Position numbers and translations under genes: made by a program | Source of the DNA: JTS-RE37 sp963756115 | GTDB lineage: Bacteria > Bacteroidota > Bacteroidia > Flavobacteriales > Flavobacteriaceae | Direction: 5' to 3' | DNA: 64,000 nucleotides | Assembly: GCA_963756115.1 (NCBI GenBank) | Contig: CAVWMN010000009.1 | Coordinates: 1-64,000 of the forward strand | Notes under the pieces: model-generated | Databases searched by the model: none | Seen by the model: the letters and a program-made list of their open reading frames with translations, nothing else | What the model was told of the DNA's origin: nothing | Part shown: in pieces, positions 18,660 through 28,050 of the stretch | How positions within the stretch are numbered: position 1 is the first letter of the stretch | How the letters are laid out: each line of letters starts with the position of its first letter

Positions 18660-20867
18660 TTAAATTCTGGTCACTTTATCAATGCCGTTTATAAGCTTCA
18701 GGTGGTCTATCAATTTTTTGAGGATCGACTTATTTTTGACCACTACCGTGATCCTGCCGGTAAAGGTTCCGCCATCCGTACTGAAGTTGAGGTTTCGCAT
18801 ATTTACATGCATGTTGTCGGAGATAATTTCTGTAATCTCATTCATAATACCCAGGTTGTCGATCCCCGTAAGCTTGATCTCAGATGTAAATTCTTCCTGG
18901 GAGGAATCGATCCATTTGGCACTGATGATCCGGTAGGCATAATTGGACTGCAGGGCGATGGCATTTGGGCAGTTTTTCTTATGCACTTTAATCCCTTCAT
19001 TGACGCTAATAAACCCAAAAACATCATCTCCCGGGATAGGGGTACAGCATTTGGACAAGGTGTAATTCAGTTTCTCTTCCTCCTTTCCGAATACCAGCAT
19101 ATCGTACTTGGTAGTGATCTCATCCTTATTGATATCTTCAGGAACCGGCTTCCTTCTGATCTTGTTCTTAAAGAAGCTGATAAAGGCATTGTTATAGGAA
19201 GAGGCAAAATCCTTGATCATCTGGTTGTCAAGAGCGCCTATGCCTACCCTGTAGAACAGGTCCAGGCTGGTTTTTAGCTTAAAATACTGGACCATCTTGT
19301 TGATCACATCCTCCCCCAGCGTCACTTTCTGTGATTTGAGCTTCCTGCGCAGGACTTCTTTTCCGTCCTGGGCAACTTGTTTTTTCTCATCTCTCAGGGA
19401 AGAGCGTATTTTAGACCGTGCCCTTGCAGTTGTGGCATAATCGAGCCAGTTCTGATTAGGCCGTGCACTTTCCGAAGTAATGATCTCCACCTGGTCGCCA
19501 CTCTGGAGCACTGTATTCAAGGGGACCAATTTACCATTTACTTTTGCCCCCCGGGTATGCATCCCTATTTCCGTGTGGATATGAAAGGATAGGTCGAGGG
19601 GGGTAGCCCCTTTGGGCAATGATTTCAGTTCACCCTTGGGCGTAAAAACAAAGATCTCCTTGGAATACAGGTTCAGTTTAAATTCTTCCACAAAATCAAC
19701 TGCATTGCCGTTTGACGTTTCAAGCGCTTCCTGCAACCTGTTGAGCCAGGTTTCTATCCCTTGTTCCTTATGGTCTCCATGCTTATATTTAAAATGGGCA
19801 GCATACCCTTTCTCTGCAATTTCATGCATGCGTTCGCTGCGGATCTGGACTTCCACCCACTTGCCCTGCGGCCCCATTACGGTAATATGCAGGGCCTCAT
19901 AACCAGTGGATTTCGGAGAAGAGATCCAGTCCCTGAGGCGTATGGGATTAGGGGTAAAATGATCCGTTACAATGGAATATATTTTCCAGGCCAGGAATTT
20001 TTCGTTCTCCTTGGATGATTTATAGATGATCCGGATGGCAAATTTGTCATAGATCTCATCAAAGGAAACATTCTGCGCCACCATTTTCTTCCGGATCGAA
20101 TAAATGGATTTCATCCTTCCCTTGATATAATACTCCAGGTTTTCCTTGTCCAGGGAATCCTGTATGATATTGGAAAAGTGTTCTATATATTCCTTCTGCT
20201 CCTCCTTGGTCTCTTCTATTTTTCCCTGGATGTCCTTATAGACTTCCGGCTCCGTGTATTTAAGGCTTAAATCCTCTAATTCCGTCTTTATATTATACAG
20301 CCCGATCCTATGCGCGAGGGGGGCATAAATATAGAGGGTCTCGGATGCAATTTTTACCTGTTTGTGTTCCGGCATAACATCCATGGTGAGCATGTTGTGG
20401 TACCGGTCGGCAATTTTTATGATGATAACGCGTGCATCGTCATTGAGCGTAAGCAACATTTTCCTGAAATTCTCCGCCTGCTGGGATATGTTCATATCCT
20501 TATTGAGGTGCGCAATCTTAGTAAGTCCGTCTACTATCCGGGCAATGGTCTCCCCGAACATGCGTTCAATATCATCCAGGGTATATTCGGTATCCTCCAC
20601 TACATCATGGAGCAGGGCAGCAGCAATGGAAACGGCATCCAACCCGATTTCTGAAGCTACGATCTTGGCTACAGCAAGAGGGTGGAAAATGTAGGCTCCC
20701 CCCGTTTTCCTCCGTTGGTGCTTGTGTGCATCAACGGCCACATCAAATGCAGCCCGGATTAGTTTTTTATCTTCGTCAGACAGCGCCTGATAGCTAATAC
20801 GAAGCAATTCCTTGTATTGCCTTGTAATTTCCTTATTTTCTTTTTCTATAGTCGTTACTGTTCTCAT
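18660..20867 (-). CDS. Bifunctional (p)ppGpp synthetase/hydrolase (RelA/SpoT)
   Basis: 735 residues with the complete long-RSH layout: an HD hydrolase domain (about 45-200) with intact LLHDVVEDT, a synthetase domain (about 235-380) with RLRDWISSPKSTGYEALH, TGS (about 400-465, VFTPKGELKSLPKGATPLD), a zinc-finger/helical region with LSKCCTPIPGDD, and a C-terminal ACT domain (about 660-735). Both catalytic halves look intact, so it can both make and degrade the stringent alarmone. It heads the operon with fur and purA, behind a strong promoter with a leader of about 115 nt. Confidence 0.96.
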   Translation of the reverse strand: MRTVTTIEKENKEITRQYKELLRISYQALSDEDKKLIRAAFDVAVDAHKHQRRKTGGAYIFHPLAVAKIVASEIGLDAVSIAAALLHDVVEDTEYTLDDIERMFGETIARIVDGLTKIAHLNKDMNISQQAENFRKMLLTLNDDARVIIIKIADRYHNMLTMDVMPEHKQVKIASETLYIYAPLAHRIGLYNIKTELEDLSLKYTEPEVYKDIQGKIEETKEEQKEYIEHFSNIIQDSLDKENLEYYIKGRMKSIYSIRKKMVAQNVSFDEIYDKFAIRIIYKSSKENEKFLAWKIYSIVTDHFTPNPIRLRDWISSPKSTGYEALHITVMGPQGKWVEVQIRSERMHEIAEKGYAAHFKYKHGDHKEQGIETWLNRLQEALETSNGNAVDFVEEFKLNLYSKEIFVFTPKGELKSLPKGATPLDLSFHIHTEIGMHTRGAKVNGKLVPLNTVLQSGDQVEIITSESARPNQNWLDYATTARARSKIRSSLRDEKKQVAQDGKEVLRRKLKSQKVTLGEDVINKMVQYFKLKTSLDLFYRVGIGALDNQMIKDFASSYNNAFISFFKNKIRRKPVPEDINKDEITTKYDMLVFGKEEEKLNYTLSKCCTPIPGDDVFGFISVNEGIKVHKKNCPNAIALQSNYAYRIISAKWIDSSQEEFTSEIKLTGIDNLGIMNEITEIISDNMHVNMRNLNFSTDGGTFTGRITVVVKNKSILKKLIDHLKLINGIDKVTRI

Positions 20868-20985
20868 AGCGAAATCGATGTCTCCGGAAAATTTGAGGAA
20901 TTTGACTGGGGCTGCTTAGCTGAACCCCTGATTACCTGATGCCTCTGCTTGTTTTCCTTTCGGATACTTCAGATTGAAAGTACAT

Positions 20986-21016
20986 TAAAATTACCACAAT
21001 CTTTTCTAGTTAGCAA
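20986..21016 (-). promoter_or_regulatory. Promoter of the relA/spoT-fur-purA operon
   Basis: On the minus strand TTGC (21016-21013), a 19-nt spacer and TAATTTTA (20993-20986) match the Bacteroidota consensus. An inverted repeat GGGCTA/TAGCCC (21036-21052) sits just upstream of it. Confidence 0.65.
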
Positions 21017-21149
21017 CAAAAATCATACCACGGCAGGGCTAATCCGTAGCCCAAACCCCCTTGTTCAACTGGGGTTACAGCATCAGGTTAATGTTCCCTG
21101 AACATCCAGATTAACATACTTTCCCGCCGGGAAGCTGCCCGATACCTAT

Positions 21150-22397
21150 TTATGCGGCAGCCTGGGAAGCTTTGAGATGGCGTACCCTGTCAATCAGGGG
21201 TGGGTGTGAATAATGGACAAATACATATGCCGGGTGGGGGGTTAAGTTGCTGAGGCTTTTTTTGGAAAGTTTTTTAAGGGAACTGATCAGGGGCAAGGCA
21301 GCAAAGGTGTTTTTGGCAAAGTCGTCTGCCTCATACTCAAATTTCCGGGATAAGTAATTCATCAGGAGGCCAGTGATTTCTGAAATGGGACTGTACAAAA
21401 TTCCAAAACCGATAAGGGCTGCATGAAAACTGGGTTTTGTAACGCCTATAGCCAGGGAGACCTCCGGGCTGTTAATGAACAGGGATAGTATATACAGGGT
21501 GAACCCTGTCACCAGGATCGAGCTGATAATATTGAAAATGACGTGCCGGCGTTTGTAATGCCCCACTTCGTGGGCAAGCACTGCCACAATTTCTTCTTCT
21601 TCCAGGTCCTCGATCAGCGTGTCGTATAAGGTGATCCGTTTCTCCTTTCCAAACCCCGAAAAATAGGCATTGGCTTTTGTAGACCTTTTGGAACCGTCAA
21701 TAACAAAGATGTTCTTTAATTCGAACCCTACTTTCCGGGCATAGTTTTCGATTTTATTTTTCAAAGATCCTTCTTCCAGGGGGGTTTGCTTATTGAATAA
21801 GGGAACGATCAGTTTACTGTAGAACAAATTCATAAAAAGCGTAAAAAGGGCAATAAGGCCCCAGGCATATAACCAGAATGCTGAACCTGCCCATCCAAAG
21901 AACCAGATGACAAGTGCCAGGATGCCACCCCCGAGGATTACCGTCATCAGTATACCTTTTAGCCTGTCCTTTACAAACAGCGCCGGGGTTGACCGGTTAA
22001 AGCCAAATTTTTCCTCAATGACGAAAGTTTGGTAATAGGCGAATGGGGTAGAAAGGATTTCACTTCCCAGCACAATGATCCCAAAAAAGAGCAACGCCAT
22101 CCCAACGGGGTTTTCCGTAATCCTCCTGGATATGGTATCGATCCATTCAAAGCCTCCGAGTCCTAAAAACAAGAGGATAAGAACCAGGGAAAAGACCGAG
22201 GACAGCAATCCGAATTTGTAATTGGCCCTTTTATAACGTTGCGATTTGATATATTCATCAGGATCAAAGACATCCTGAAGGTCTTCGGGGACCGGATCCC
22301 GGAATTTTTTTGCATTGAGGAAATCGAGCACGGTCTCCATAATGAACTGAAGGATCAGGATACTGATAATTACGTAATAAAGGGTGGTACTGTTCAT
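21150..22397 (-). CDS. M48 family membrane metalloprotease (Ste24/CAAX protease type)
   Basis: 415 residues with about seven membrane segments. The zinc motif HEVGH lies in VAVLAHEVGHYKRRH (about residue 275) and the third ligand in FEYEADDFA (about 355), the arrangement of Ste24-type proteases. The N-terminal M48 'extension' domain is present (residues 20-200). In bacteria these are thought to act in membrane-protein quality control. ATG 22397 is preferred over the TTG two codons earlier. It lies 102 nt after the methyltransferase gene on the same strand. Confidence 0.93.
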   Translation of the reverse strand: MNSTTLYYVIISILILQFIMETVLDFLNAKKFRDPVPEDLQDVFDPDEYIKSQRYKRANYKFGLLSSVFSLVLILLFLGLGGFEWIDTISRRITENPVGMALLFFGIIVLGSEILSTPFAYYQTFVIEEKFGFNRSTPALFVKDRLKGILMTVILGGGILALVIWFFGWAGSAFWLYAWGLIALFTLFMNLFYSKLIVPLFNKQTPLEEGSLKNKIENYARKVGFELKNIFVIDGSKRSTKANAYFSGFGKEKRITLYDTLIEDLEEEEIVAVLAHEVGHYKRRHVIFNIISSILVTGFTLYILSLFINSPEVSLAIGVTKPSFHAALIGFGILYSPISEITGLLMNYLSRKFEYEADDFAKNTFAALPLISSLKKLSKKSLSNLTPHPAYVFVHYSHPPLIDRVRHLKASQAAA

Positions 22398-22499
22398 CTG
22401 CAAGTACTAGGAATTAGTTATAAATCGGCCGCCTCCCGGGCTATGGATTTCTGATGTACCCTCCCGGTAGCGGAATTGGCATTTTATACTGGTAAAGAA

Positions 22500-23312
22500 T
22501 TAGTTGAAGCCGCGTTGCCTCCGGGCTTCAAAGATAAGTATTGCAGCGGAAACCGAAACATTCATGGAATCAATCTCACCCATCATGGGAATGATTACCT
22601 TTTGATCAGCATATTGTTCCCATTCCGCGGTCAGCCCTGTGGATTCTGTACCGACAACCAGGGCCACCGCAACCTTGAAATCAATCTCTGTATATATACA
22701 GGTGGCTGCCAGGGAGGCGATCACGATACTGATCTGCTCATTTCTCAGGAATTGGACCACCTCGGCAGTGCTCCCTGTGGCAATGGGTACGGTGAACAAA
22801 CACCCCACACTCGAACGGATGACATTTGGGTTATACAGGTCGCCCCGGGGATTTGCTATGATGACGGCGTCCAGCCCGGCGGCATCCGCTGTTCGTAACA
22901 AGGCTCCAATATTACCGGGTTTTTCCGGAGCTTCCGCAACCAGTATCAGGGGTTTTGAGCCCTTCAGTCGAAGGTCCGATAAATTATGGTCACGGGAGCG
23001 TGCAATAGCGAGGATACCCTCGGTTTTTTCCCGGTAGGCGATCCGCTGGTAGACTTCCCTGGATACTTCTATAAATTCGGGCTTTATCTTGAGCGATTCG
23101 AAATTTTCCATTGCCTTCGCACTGGAAATAATCCCGGGATAAACCAGGACGGTACGGATGTGGTAGCTCCCTTTCAGGGCCATTCCGATCTCCCGCAAGC
23201 CTTCCAGGACAAACTCCCCAGAAACATCCCGGCCCTTTTTTTTCTCTTTGAGCCGGATCACATTTTTTACCAGTGTGTTTTGCAGGCTGCTGATGTGTTT
23301 TTGCTCCTCCAT
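22500..23312 (-). CDS. TrmH/SpoU family RNA 2'-O-methyltransferase
   Basis: 270 residues. An N-terminal substrate-binding domain (about 1-105) is followed by a SPOUT domain with the three usual motifs: NIGALLRTADAAG (about 135), VVGTESTGL (about 215) and IPMMGEIDSMNVSVSAA (about 240), which builds the SAM-binding knot. Members methylate the 2'-OH of rRNA or tRNA; the target is not predictable. A -7 box ends only 5 nt before the ATG at 23312, so the mRNA may be leaderless or nearly so. Confidence 0.93.
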   Translation of the reverse strand: MEEQKHISSLQNTLVKNVIRLKEKKKGRDVSGEFVLEGLREIGMALKGSYHIRTVLVYPGIISSAKAMENFESLKIKPEFIEVSREVYQRIAYREKTEGILAIARSRDHNLSDLRLKGSKPLILVAEAPEKPGNIGALLRTADAAGLDAVIIANPRGDLYNPNVIRSSVGCLFTVPIATGSTAEVVQFLRNEQISIVIASLAATCIYTEIDFKVAVALVVGTESTGLTAEWEQYADQKVIIPMMGEIDSMNVSVSAAILIFEARRQRGFN

Positions 23313-23317
23313 AACCA

Positions 23318-23325
23318 CAAAAGTA
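23318..23325 (-). promoter_or_regulatory. -7 box immediately before the methyltransferase start
   Basis: TACTTTTG on the minus strand, a perfect TAnnTTTG, ending 5 nt before ATG 23312. Confidence 0.5.
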
Positions 23326-23374
23326 GGTGAAACATAACAGATCGGGGCGCTTTCGAAAAAAAAGAAAACGCGGT

Positions 23375-23412
23375 AAAAGCCGGTTCCGGAACGGGTAAAA
23401 TTACCCCGGCTT
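23375..23412 (-). terminator. Terminator of the amidohydrolase operon
   Basis: On the minus strand AAGCCGG (23412-23406) pairs with CCGGCTT (23383-23377), with an inner GGGTA/TACCC hairpin, followed by TTTT and a further T-rich stretch. It overlaps the stop codon of the gene. Confidence 0.55.
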
Positions 23413-24701
23413 ATTTCCTGTCGTTGTATTTCTCCATATACCTTTTCCAGAGTTCCGTTTGGTGGGTTTCGAGGGAAATCGCTCTCCCGTCTATGAAGGC
23501 ATGCGTGAGCTGGTTGCCGCGCATGTCGAGTGCATCGCCTTCAGAAATAAACAGGGTGGCGCTTTTACCTACCGCCAGGGTTCCGTAATCAGCATCAATA
23601 CCAAGGATTTTTGCAGTATTGCCGGTAATTAATTGCAGGGCTTGTTCCTTCCCCATCCCCTGTCCTACAACCTGTCCGGCATAGAATGGAAGGTTTCGGG
23701 TCTGAAAATTGGCAGCATCTGTATTTTGAATGGCTACCAAAAGTCCTCCATCAACCAACAGTTTGGGGAGCTCGTAATTATAGTTATAGGCATCATCTTC
23801 AAAATTAGGCAGGCTGTGTGTAAATTCCACGAGCACCGGAACGTTGTGCTTTTTGAGGAAATCCATGGTTTTGTTGGCCTGGTACCCGCCAACAAGCACC
23901 ACCTCTTTTATACCTGCATTTTTGGCCGTTGTTATGGCATCGATGATCTCCTTTTCACCCTGGGCATAGATGTAGAGTTTTTTGGTACCGTCGAACAAGC
24001 CACCCATGGCAGCATAGGGGAGGTTGACTTCTTTTGAGGCAGCCTGACCATAGGCAGAGGCCTGCTGGATAAAACTTTTGACTTCTCCCACTTGTTCAGG
24101 ATACTCCTTATTGGGCTGAAAGCCTCGTGGTTCTCCCATCCACCAGCGTCCTTGCCTGAAGGATGCAGGCCAGTGCAGGTGAATTCCATCATCCACTTTT
24201 ACAGCGGCATCCTCCCAGTTCCAGGCGTCGAATTGTACGATAGATGATGTTCCGGAAATCGTTCCGCCACTGGGGGCGATCTGACCCAGCAAAACCCCAT
24301 TGGGGCGCATGCTTTCCACAACTTTCGATTCCGCATTATAGGCTATAAGGCTTCGCACATGCGGGATAAAACCGCCTATTTCATCCTGGTCATCACTCGC
24401 CCTCACGGCGTCTACTTCCACAAGGCCCAGGGTTTTTCCGGGAGCAATGATCCCGGGATATACGTGTTTCCCGGTCGCGTCAATGGTCGATCCCTTTTAC
24501 TGCTGTACCGGAACCCATTGCAGTTATCCTTCCATTTTCAAACACAATGGTACAATTCTCAACAAGGTTTCCGTCACCAATGTGAGCGGTGGCACCGGTA
24601 ATAGTGATAGCCCCCTGTTGTTCGGGTGCGGGGTTTTGCTGGGCGGATGCAATGCAATACACACTCAGCAGGGCACTGATGATAAGGTTTGTTTTTTTCA
24701 T
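23411..24701 (-). pseudogene. Amidohydrolase family protein, disrupted by a +1 frameshift
   Basis: Start ATG 24701 gives a signal peptide (about 20 residues, ending CIASAQ) and the first amidohydrolase strands, then a TGA after residue 73. A second frame continues from about 24490 with the composite-domain sequence IDATGKH and EVDAVRASDDQDE through to 23411. Removing one base at the AAAA or GGG tract near 24491-24497 restores a continuous reading 'KGSTIDATGKH' and about 429 residues. The intact product would be a secreted metal-dependent hydrolase of the imidazolonepropionase/dipeptidase-like group. It follows a longer paralogue by 42 nt in the same operon. Sequencing error and true decay cannot be told apart here. 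Confidence 0.75.
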
Positions 24702-24743
24702 ATACTGCTAAATTTCTGGCTGTATTTTTTCCATGCCAACATG

Positions 24744-27700
24744 CTACAGGCTGTCGCAATGGAATTGTTGTTTTTTGCTTTGTGCAGGGTCCTGTGTTTC
24801 ACCGCCTCCGGCTTTCTCACTGAGCATAAGGTTTACCAGCAGGTTCCGCTCTTTTTGCATGGCTTGCTGTTGCTGTTTATCCTTTTCCATGTCGAAATAT
24901 ACGGTTCCTTCTATCAGGGTCTTTTCCGCCCTTGCATATACTGAGAGTGGATGGTCGTTCCACAGTACGAGGTCTGCATCCTTACCTTCCCGGATACTGC
25001 CAACGCGCTGGTCAATATGAAGCAATTTGGCCGGGTTGATGGTAACCATTTTCCAGGCTTCCGTTTCGGACATGCCCCCATATTTGATCGTTTTGGCCGC
25101 CTCCTGGTTCAATCTCCGTGACATCTCGCCGTCATCGCTGTTGATGGCCACTGTAACGCCCTGGCTTGCCATAATGGCCGCGTTATAGGGGATCGCATCA
25201 TTTACCTCATATTTATAAGCCCACCAATCGCTGAAGGTAGATCCACCGACCCCATGAGCAGCCATTTTGTCGGCTACCTTATAACCTTCCAGGATATGGG
25301 TAAAGGTATTTACCCGGAATCCGAACTGTTCAGCAACCTTCATCAGCATGTTGATCTCACTCTGCACATAGGAATGGCAACTGATAAATCGCTCTCCATT
25401 CAGGATTTCCGCCAAAACTTCCATTTCTTCGTCGTACCGGTACGCCTCCCCGCTTTTCTTTGTGGCATCATATTCCTTTGCCCGCTGAAAATAACTGATA
25501 AATAGCTGTTCAACCCCCATCCTGGTCTGGGGAAACCGGTCGTAACTCTCCCAGTTGCTCTGCTTCACATTTTCACCCAACGCGAATTTTATAAATTTTG
25601 GGGAGTCCTTATAGATCATGTTATCTGCAGATTCGCCCCATTTTAGCTTCAGGATGGCAGAACGCCCCCCGATGGGATTAGCGGAACCATGCAGTAATTG
25701 TATGGAAGTGACCCCTCCTCCTAAATTCCTGTAAATATCGATATCTTCAGGATCTACCACATCTGTCATTTTTACTTCGGCACTGGAATTTTGCCCTGCT
25801 TCATTGATGGCGAGCGCGGCTATATGGCTGTGTTCGTCTATAATGCCTGCCGTAAGGTGTTTTCCGGTGGCATCAATTGTCCTGGCACCCACCTGCGCCC
25901 AGGTTTTTCCCGATTTTAGAAATTTTTCCGTCTTTTACGAGTACATCCGTATTTTCGAGTATCCCCGCTTCCTCACTTGTCCAGACCGTAGCATTTTTAA
26001 AAAGTAAATTCTCAGGTTTCGGTTTTTCCGTGTTGCCATACCCGATGTTAGGATACGTAAGGGCTACCAGCTGTGGTACGGTATCCTCTTTTTTCTTTTT
26101 ATCATCTTTCGGGGCAAATGGGGCTGTCCGGACAGCTTTGAACCTCGATTCCGTACCATCAGGAAGGATGATCTTCCCGGTGATCGTCTCCGTATCCGCT
26201 AAAACCAGTGCGGTCATCCGGAAATTCTGTGTGCCTTCTTTGCCCGCAAAAGACAGGTTGAGCCAGTTATCGGAATAATCAATTTTGGTTTTTAGTTTTA
26301 CGGTATCCTGTTTGATTTCTGCCTTTGGTTTACCGGCATCTCCGGTAATGGACAGCTTGTAATCTTCATTCCCCGCGGAAAGTAAATAGTCACCCCGTAT
26401 ATCCTTCAGGTTCATGTCATTGATTATATGCCTTTGGCCCTGCACCCAATTTTCATATAAGGTTGTTTCCTTTTCAAAGATGTCTCCCGAAGCTATCAGG
26501 AAATTGGCAAGATGGCCAGTCTCAAGGGATCCGATCAGATCGGCTTTGCCCAGTATTTGTGCCGGTGCTGTGGTTAGAGCTTCCAGGGCTTTTTCCTTCG
26601 TGAGCCCATATTTTATTGCTTTTATTCACCTTTTCCATGAGATCAGCAGGAGATTCAAGGCCTTTGAGGGTAAAGGAGTAGGTGAGACCATTGTCTGCCA
26701 AAACCTTTGGGTTGGTCGGGGCCAGGTTCCAGTGGCGCATGTCCTTCAGGGCAATATAACCCGCCTGGTAGGGATCGGCCACGTCATAGGCTTCCGGAAA
26801 ATCAAGGGGTACTATCAAGGGGGCATTGGCTGCTTTAATATCATCAATGTTCTCGTATTCAGCACCCGAAGCAAGGATTACATATTGTATTCCAAAGGCA
26901 TCTCCGATCTTATCAGCCCGCAAAACCTGCCCGTTATCCTGGGCTGCGAAAACCTGTACCAGTCCACGGTTGCGGATCAGAGCTTCCAGCGATCTGTCCG
27001 TGGTTTCCGCATTCTTCCCGGCGTACCAATCCATATCATGGTACATTTGTCTCAGCAAGGCCATGGCGCCCATCAGGGAAGTAGGATAGGACTGTTCCTT
27101 TGCCACGCTCTTTTCAAAAGAAAAGTATTGGGCAGACCGGTCGTCCAGGACCCTTTCTGCATTTGTTCCTTCACCTTTCAAGGTAATCAGGGCTCCCGTC
27201 CCCCGGGCAATCCCATCCTGTATGTGGGAATTCACTACTCCAAATCCTGCTTTTCGCAATTCTTCGGCTTTTTTACCATCAAATTTAAAGATGGCAATGG
27301 CGTTGTTCTCAGGCATGATATGGTCATTCCAATAAAATCCTTCCCGCGTTGCATCATATTGGGGGGAACGTCCCCGGTTTTCCAAAGGCTTTGGAGTATC
27401 TACACCAAAATCTGAAAAAACATCGATAAATGAGGGATAAATGGATTTACCCTTGAGGTCTACCTGTACCGTATTGCCCGGAATGCTGACGTTTTTTCCC
27501 ACTCCTTTCACCTTTCCGTCCTGTATAAGTAAGGTGGCGTTCTCCAAAACCTGGCCGGGAGTCACATGGATGGTGGCATTGGTAAAAGCTGTATAGTTGT
27601 TGTTGGTTGTCTTTACACCGTCGTTTTTTGGAAAGTAATCCTGCGCAAATACAGTGGCACCACACCATACCATGGCGAGTGCGAGGAGTTTCATTTTCAT
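24744..27700 (-). pseudogene. Long amidohydrolase family protein, disrupted by two +1 frameshifts
   Basis: Three frames encode one protein of about 984 residues: 27700 to about 26620 (signal peptide and an N-terminal amidohydrolase-like domain), about 26620 to 25900 (a linker domain), and about 25900 to 24744 (the metal-binding domain with AGIIDEHSHIA and SHSYVQSE). The first break is at AAAA (minus strand, near 26620): dropping one A changes VNKSNKIWA to VNKAIKYGL, the expected continuation. The second is at GGG (near 25898): dropping one G gives NLAQVGARTIDATGKH. The HxH metal motif (HSH) is intact. In related bacteria such double-domain amidohydrolases sit beside a shorter paralogue, as here. 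Function is unknown. Confidence 0.75.
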
Positions 27701-27756
27701 ATCAACCGGAATTATTGAATTAGTCGGGGCTAAAAATAACAGAAGTTAGCGGAAAA

Positions 27757-27789
27757 CAAAGGATATCACCTTTTTTTAACGATTAGCAA
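27757..27789 (-). promoter_or_regulatory. Likely promoter of the amidohydrolase operon
   Basis: On the minus strand TTGC (27789-27786), a 20-nt spacer and TATCCTTTG (27765-27757), which is one base longer than TAnnTTTG. It lies 57 nt upstream of ATG 27700. Confidence 0.4.
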
Positions 27790-27807
27790 TTGTCGCTTCC
27801 TTAACCC

Positions 27808-27953
27808 GCCTTCTTCGCCCGCCTTCTTCGCCCGCCTTCTTCGCCAGCCTTCTTCGCCAGCCTTCTTCGCCAGCCTTCTTCGCCAAGGCTACGAAGGCTG
27901 TTAGGCTACGAAGGCTGTTAGGCTACGAAGGCTTTTAGGCTACGAAGGCTGTT
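27808..27953. repeat. Two-part minisatellite forming an imperfect giant inverted repeat
   Basis: Six head-to-tail copies of a 13-bp unit (GCCTTCTTCGCC plus C or A; 27808-27885) run directly into four copies of a 17-bp unit (AGGCTACGAAGGCTGTT; 27886-27953). The second unit is nearly the reverse complement of the first: AGCCTTCGTAGCC against AGCCTTCTTCGCC. The whole 146 bp can therefore fold back, with perfect cores such as CAGCCTTC/GAAGGCTG. No coding potential is seen. It borders the larger tandem array. Confidence 0.9.
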
Positions 27954-28050
27954 AGGCTGCCGGGTCTGGAAAAAAGCTATAGCGGGCTCGTATTACATAT
28001 CATCGGTGCGAACTCGGAAAAGTGTGTTGCTACAAACCGGTACCTGGCCG

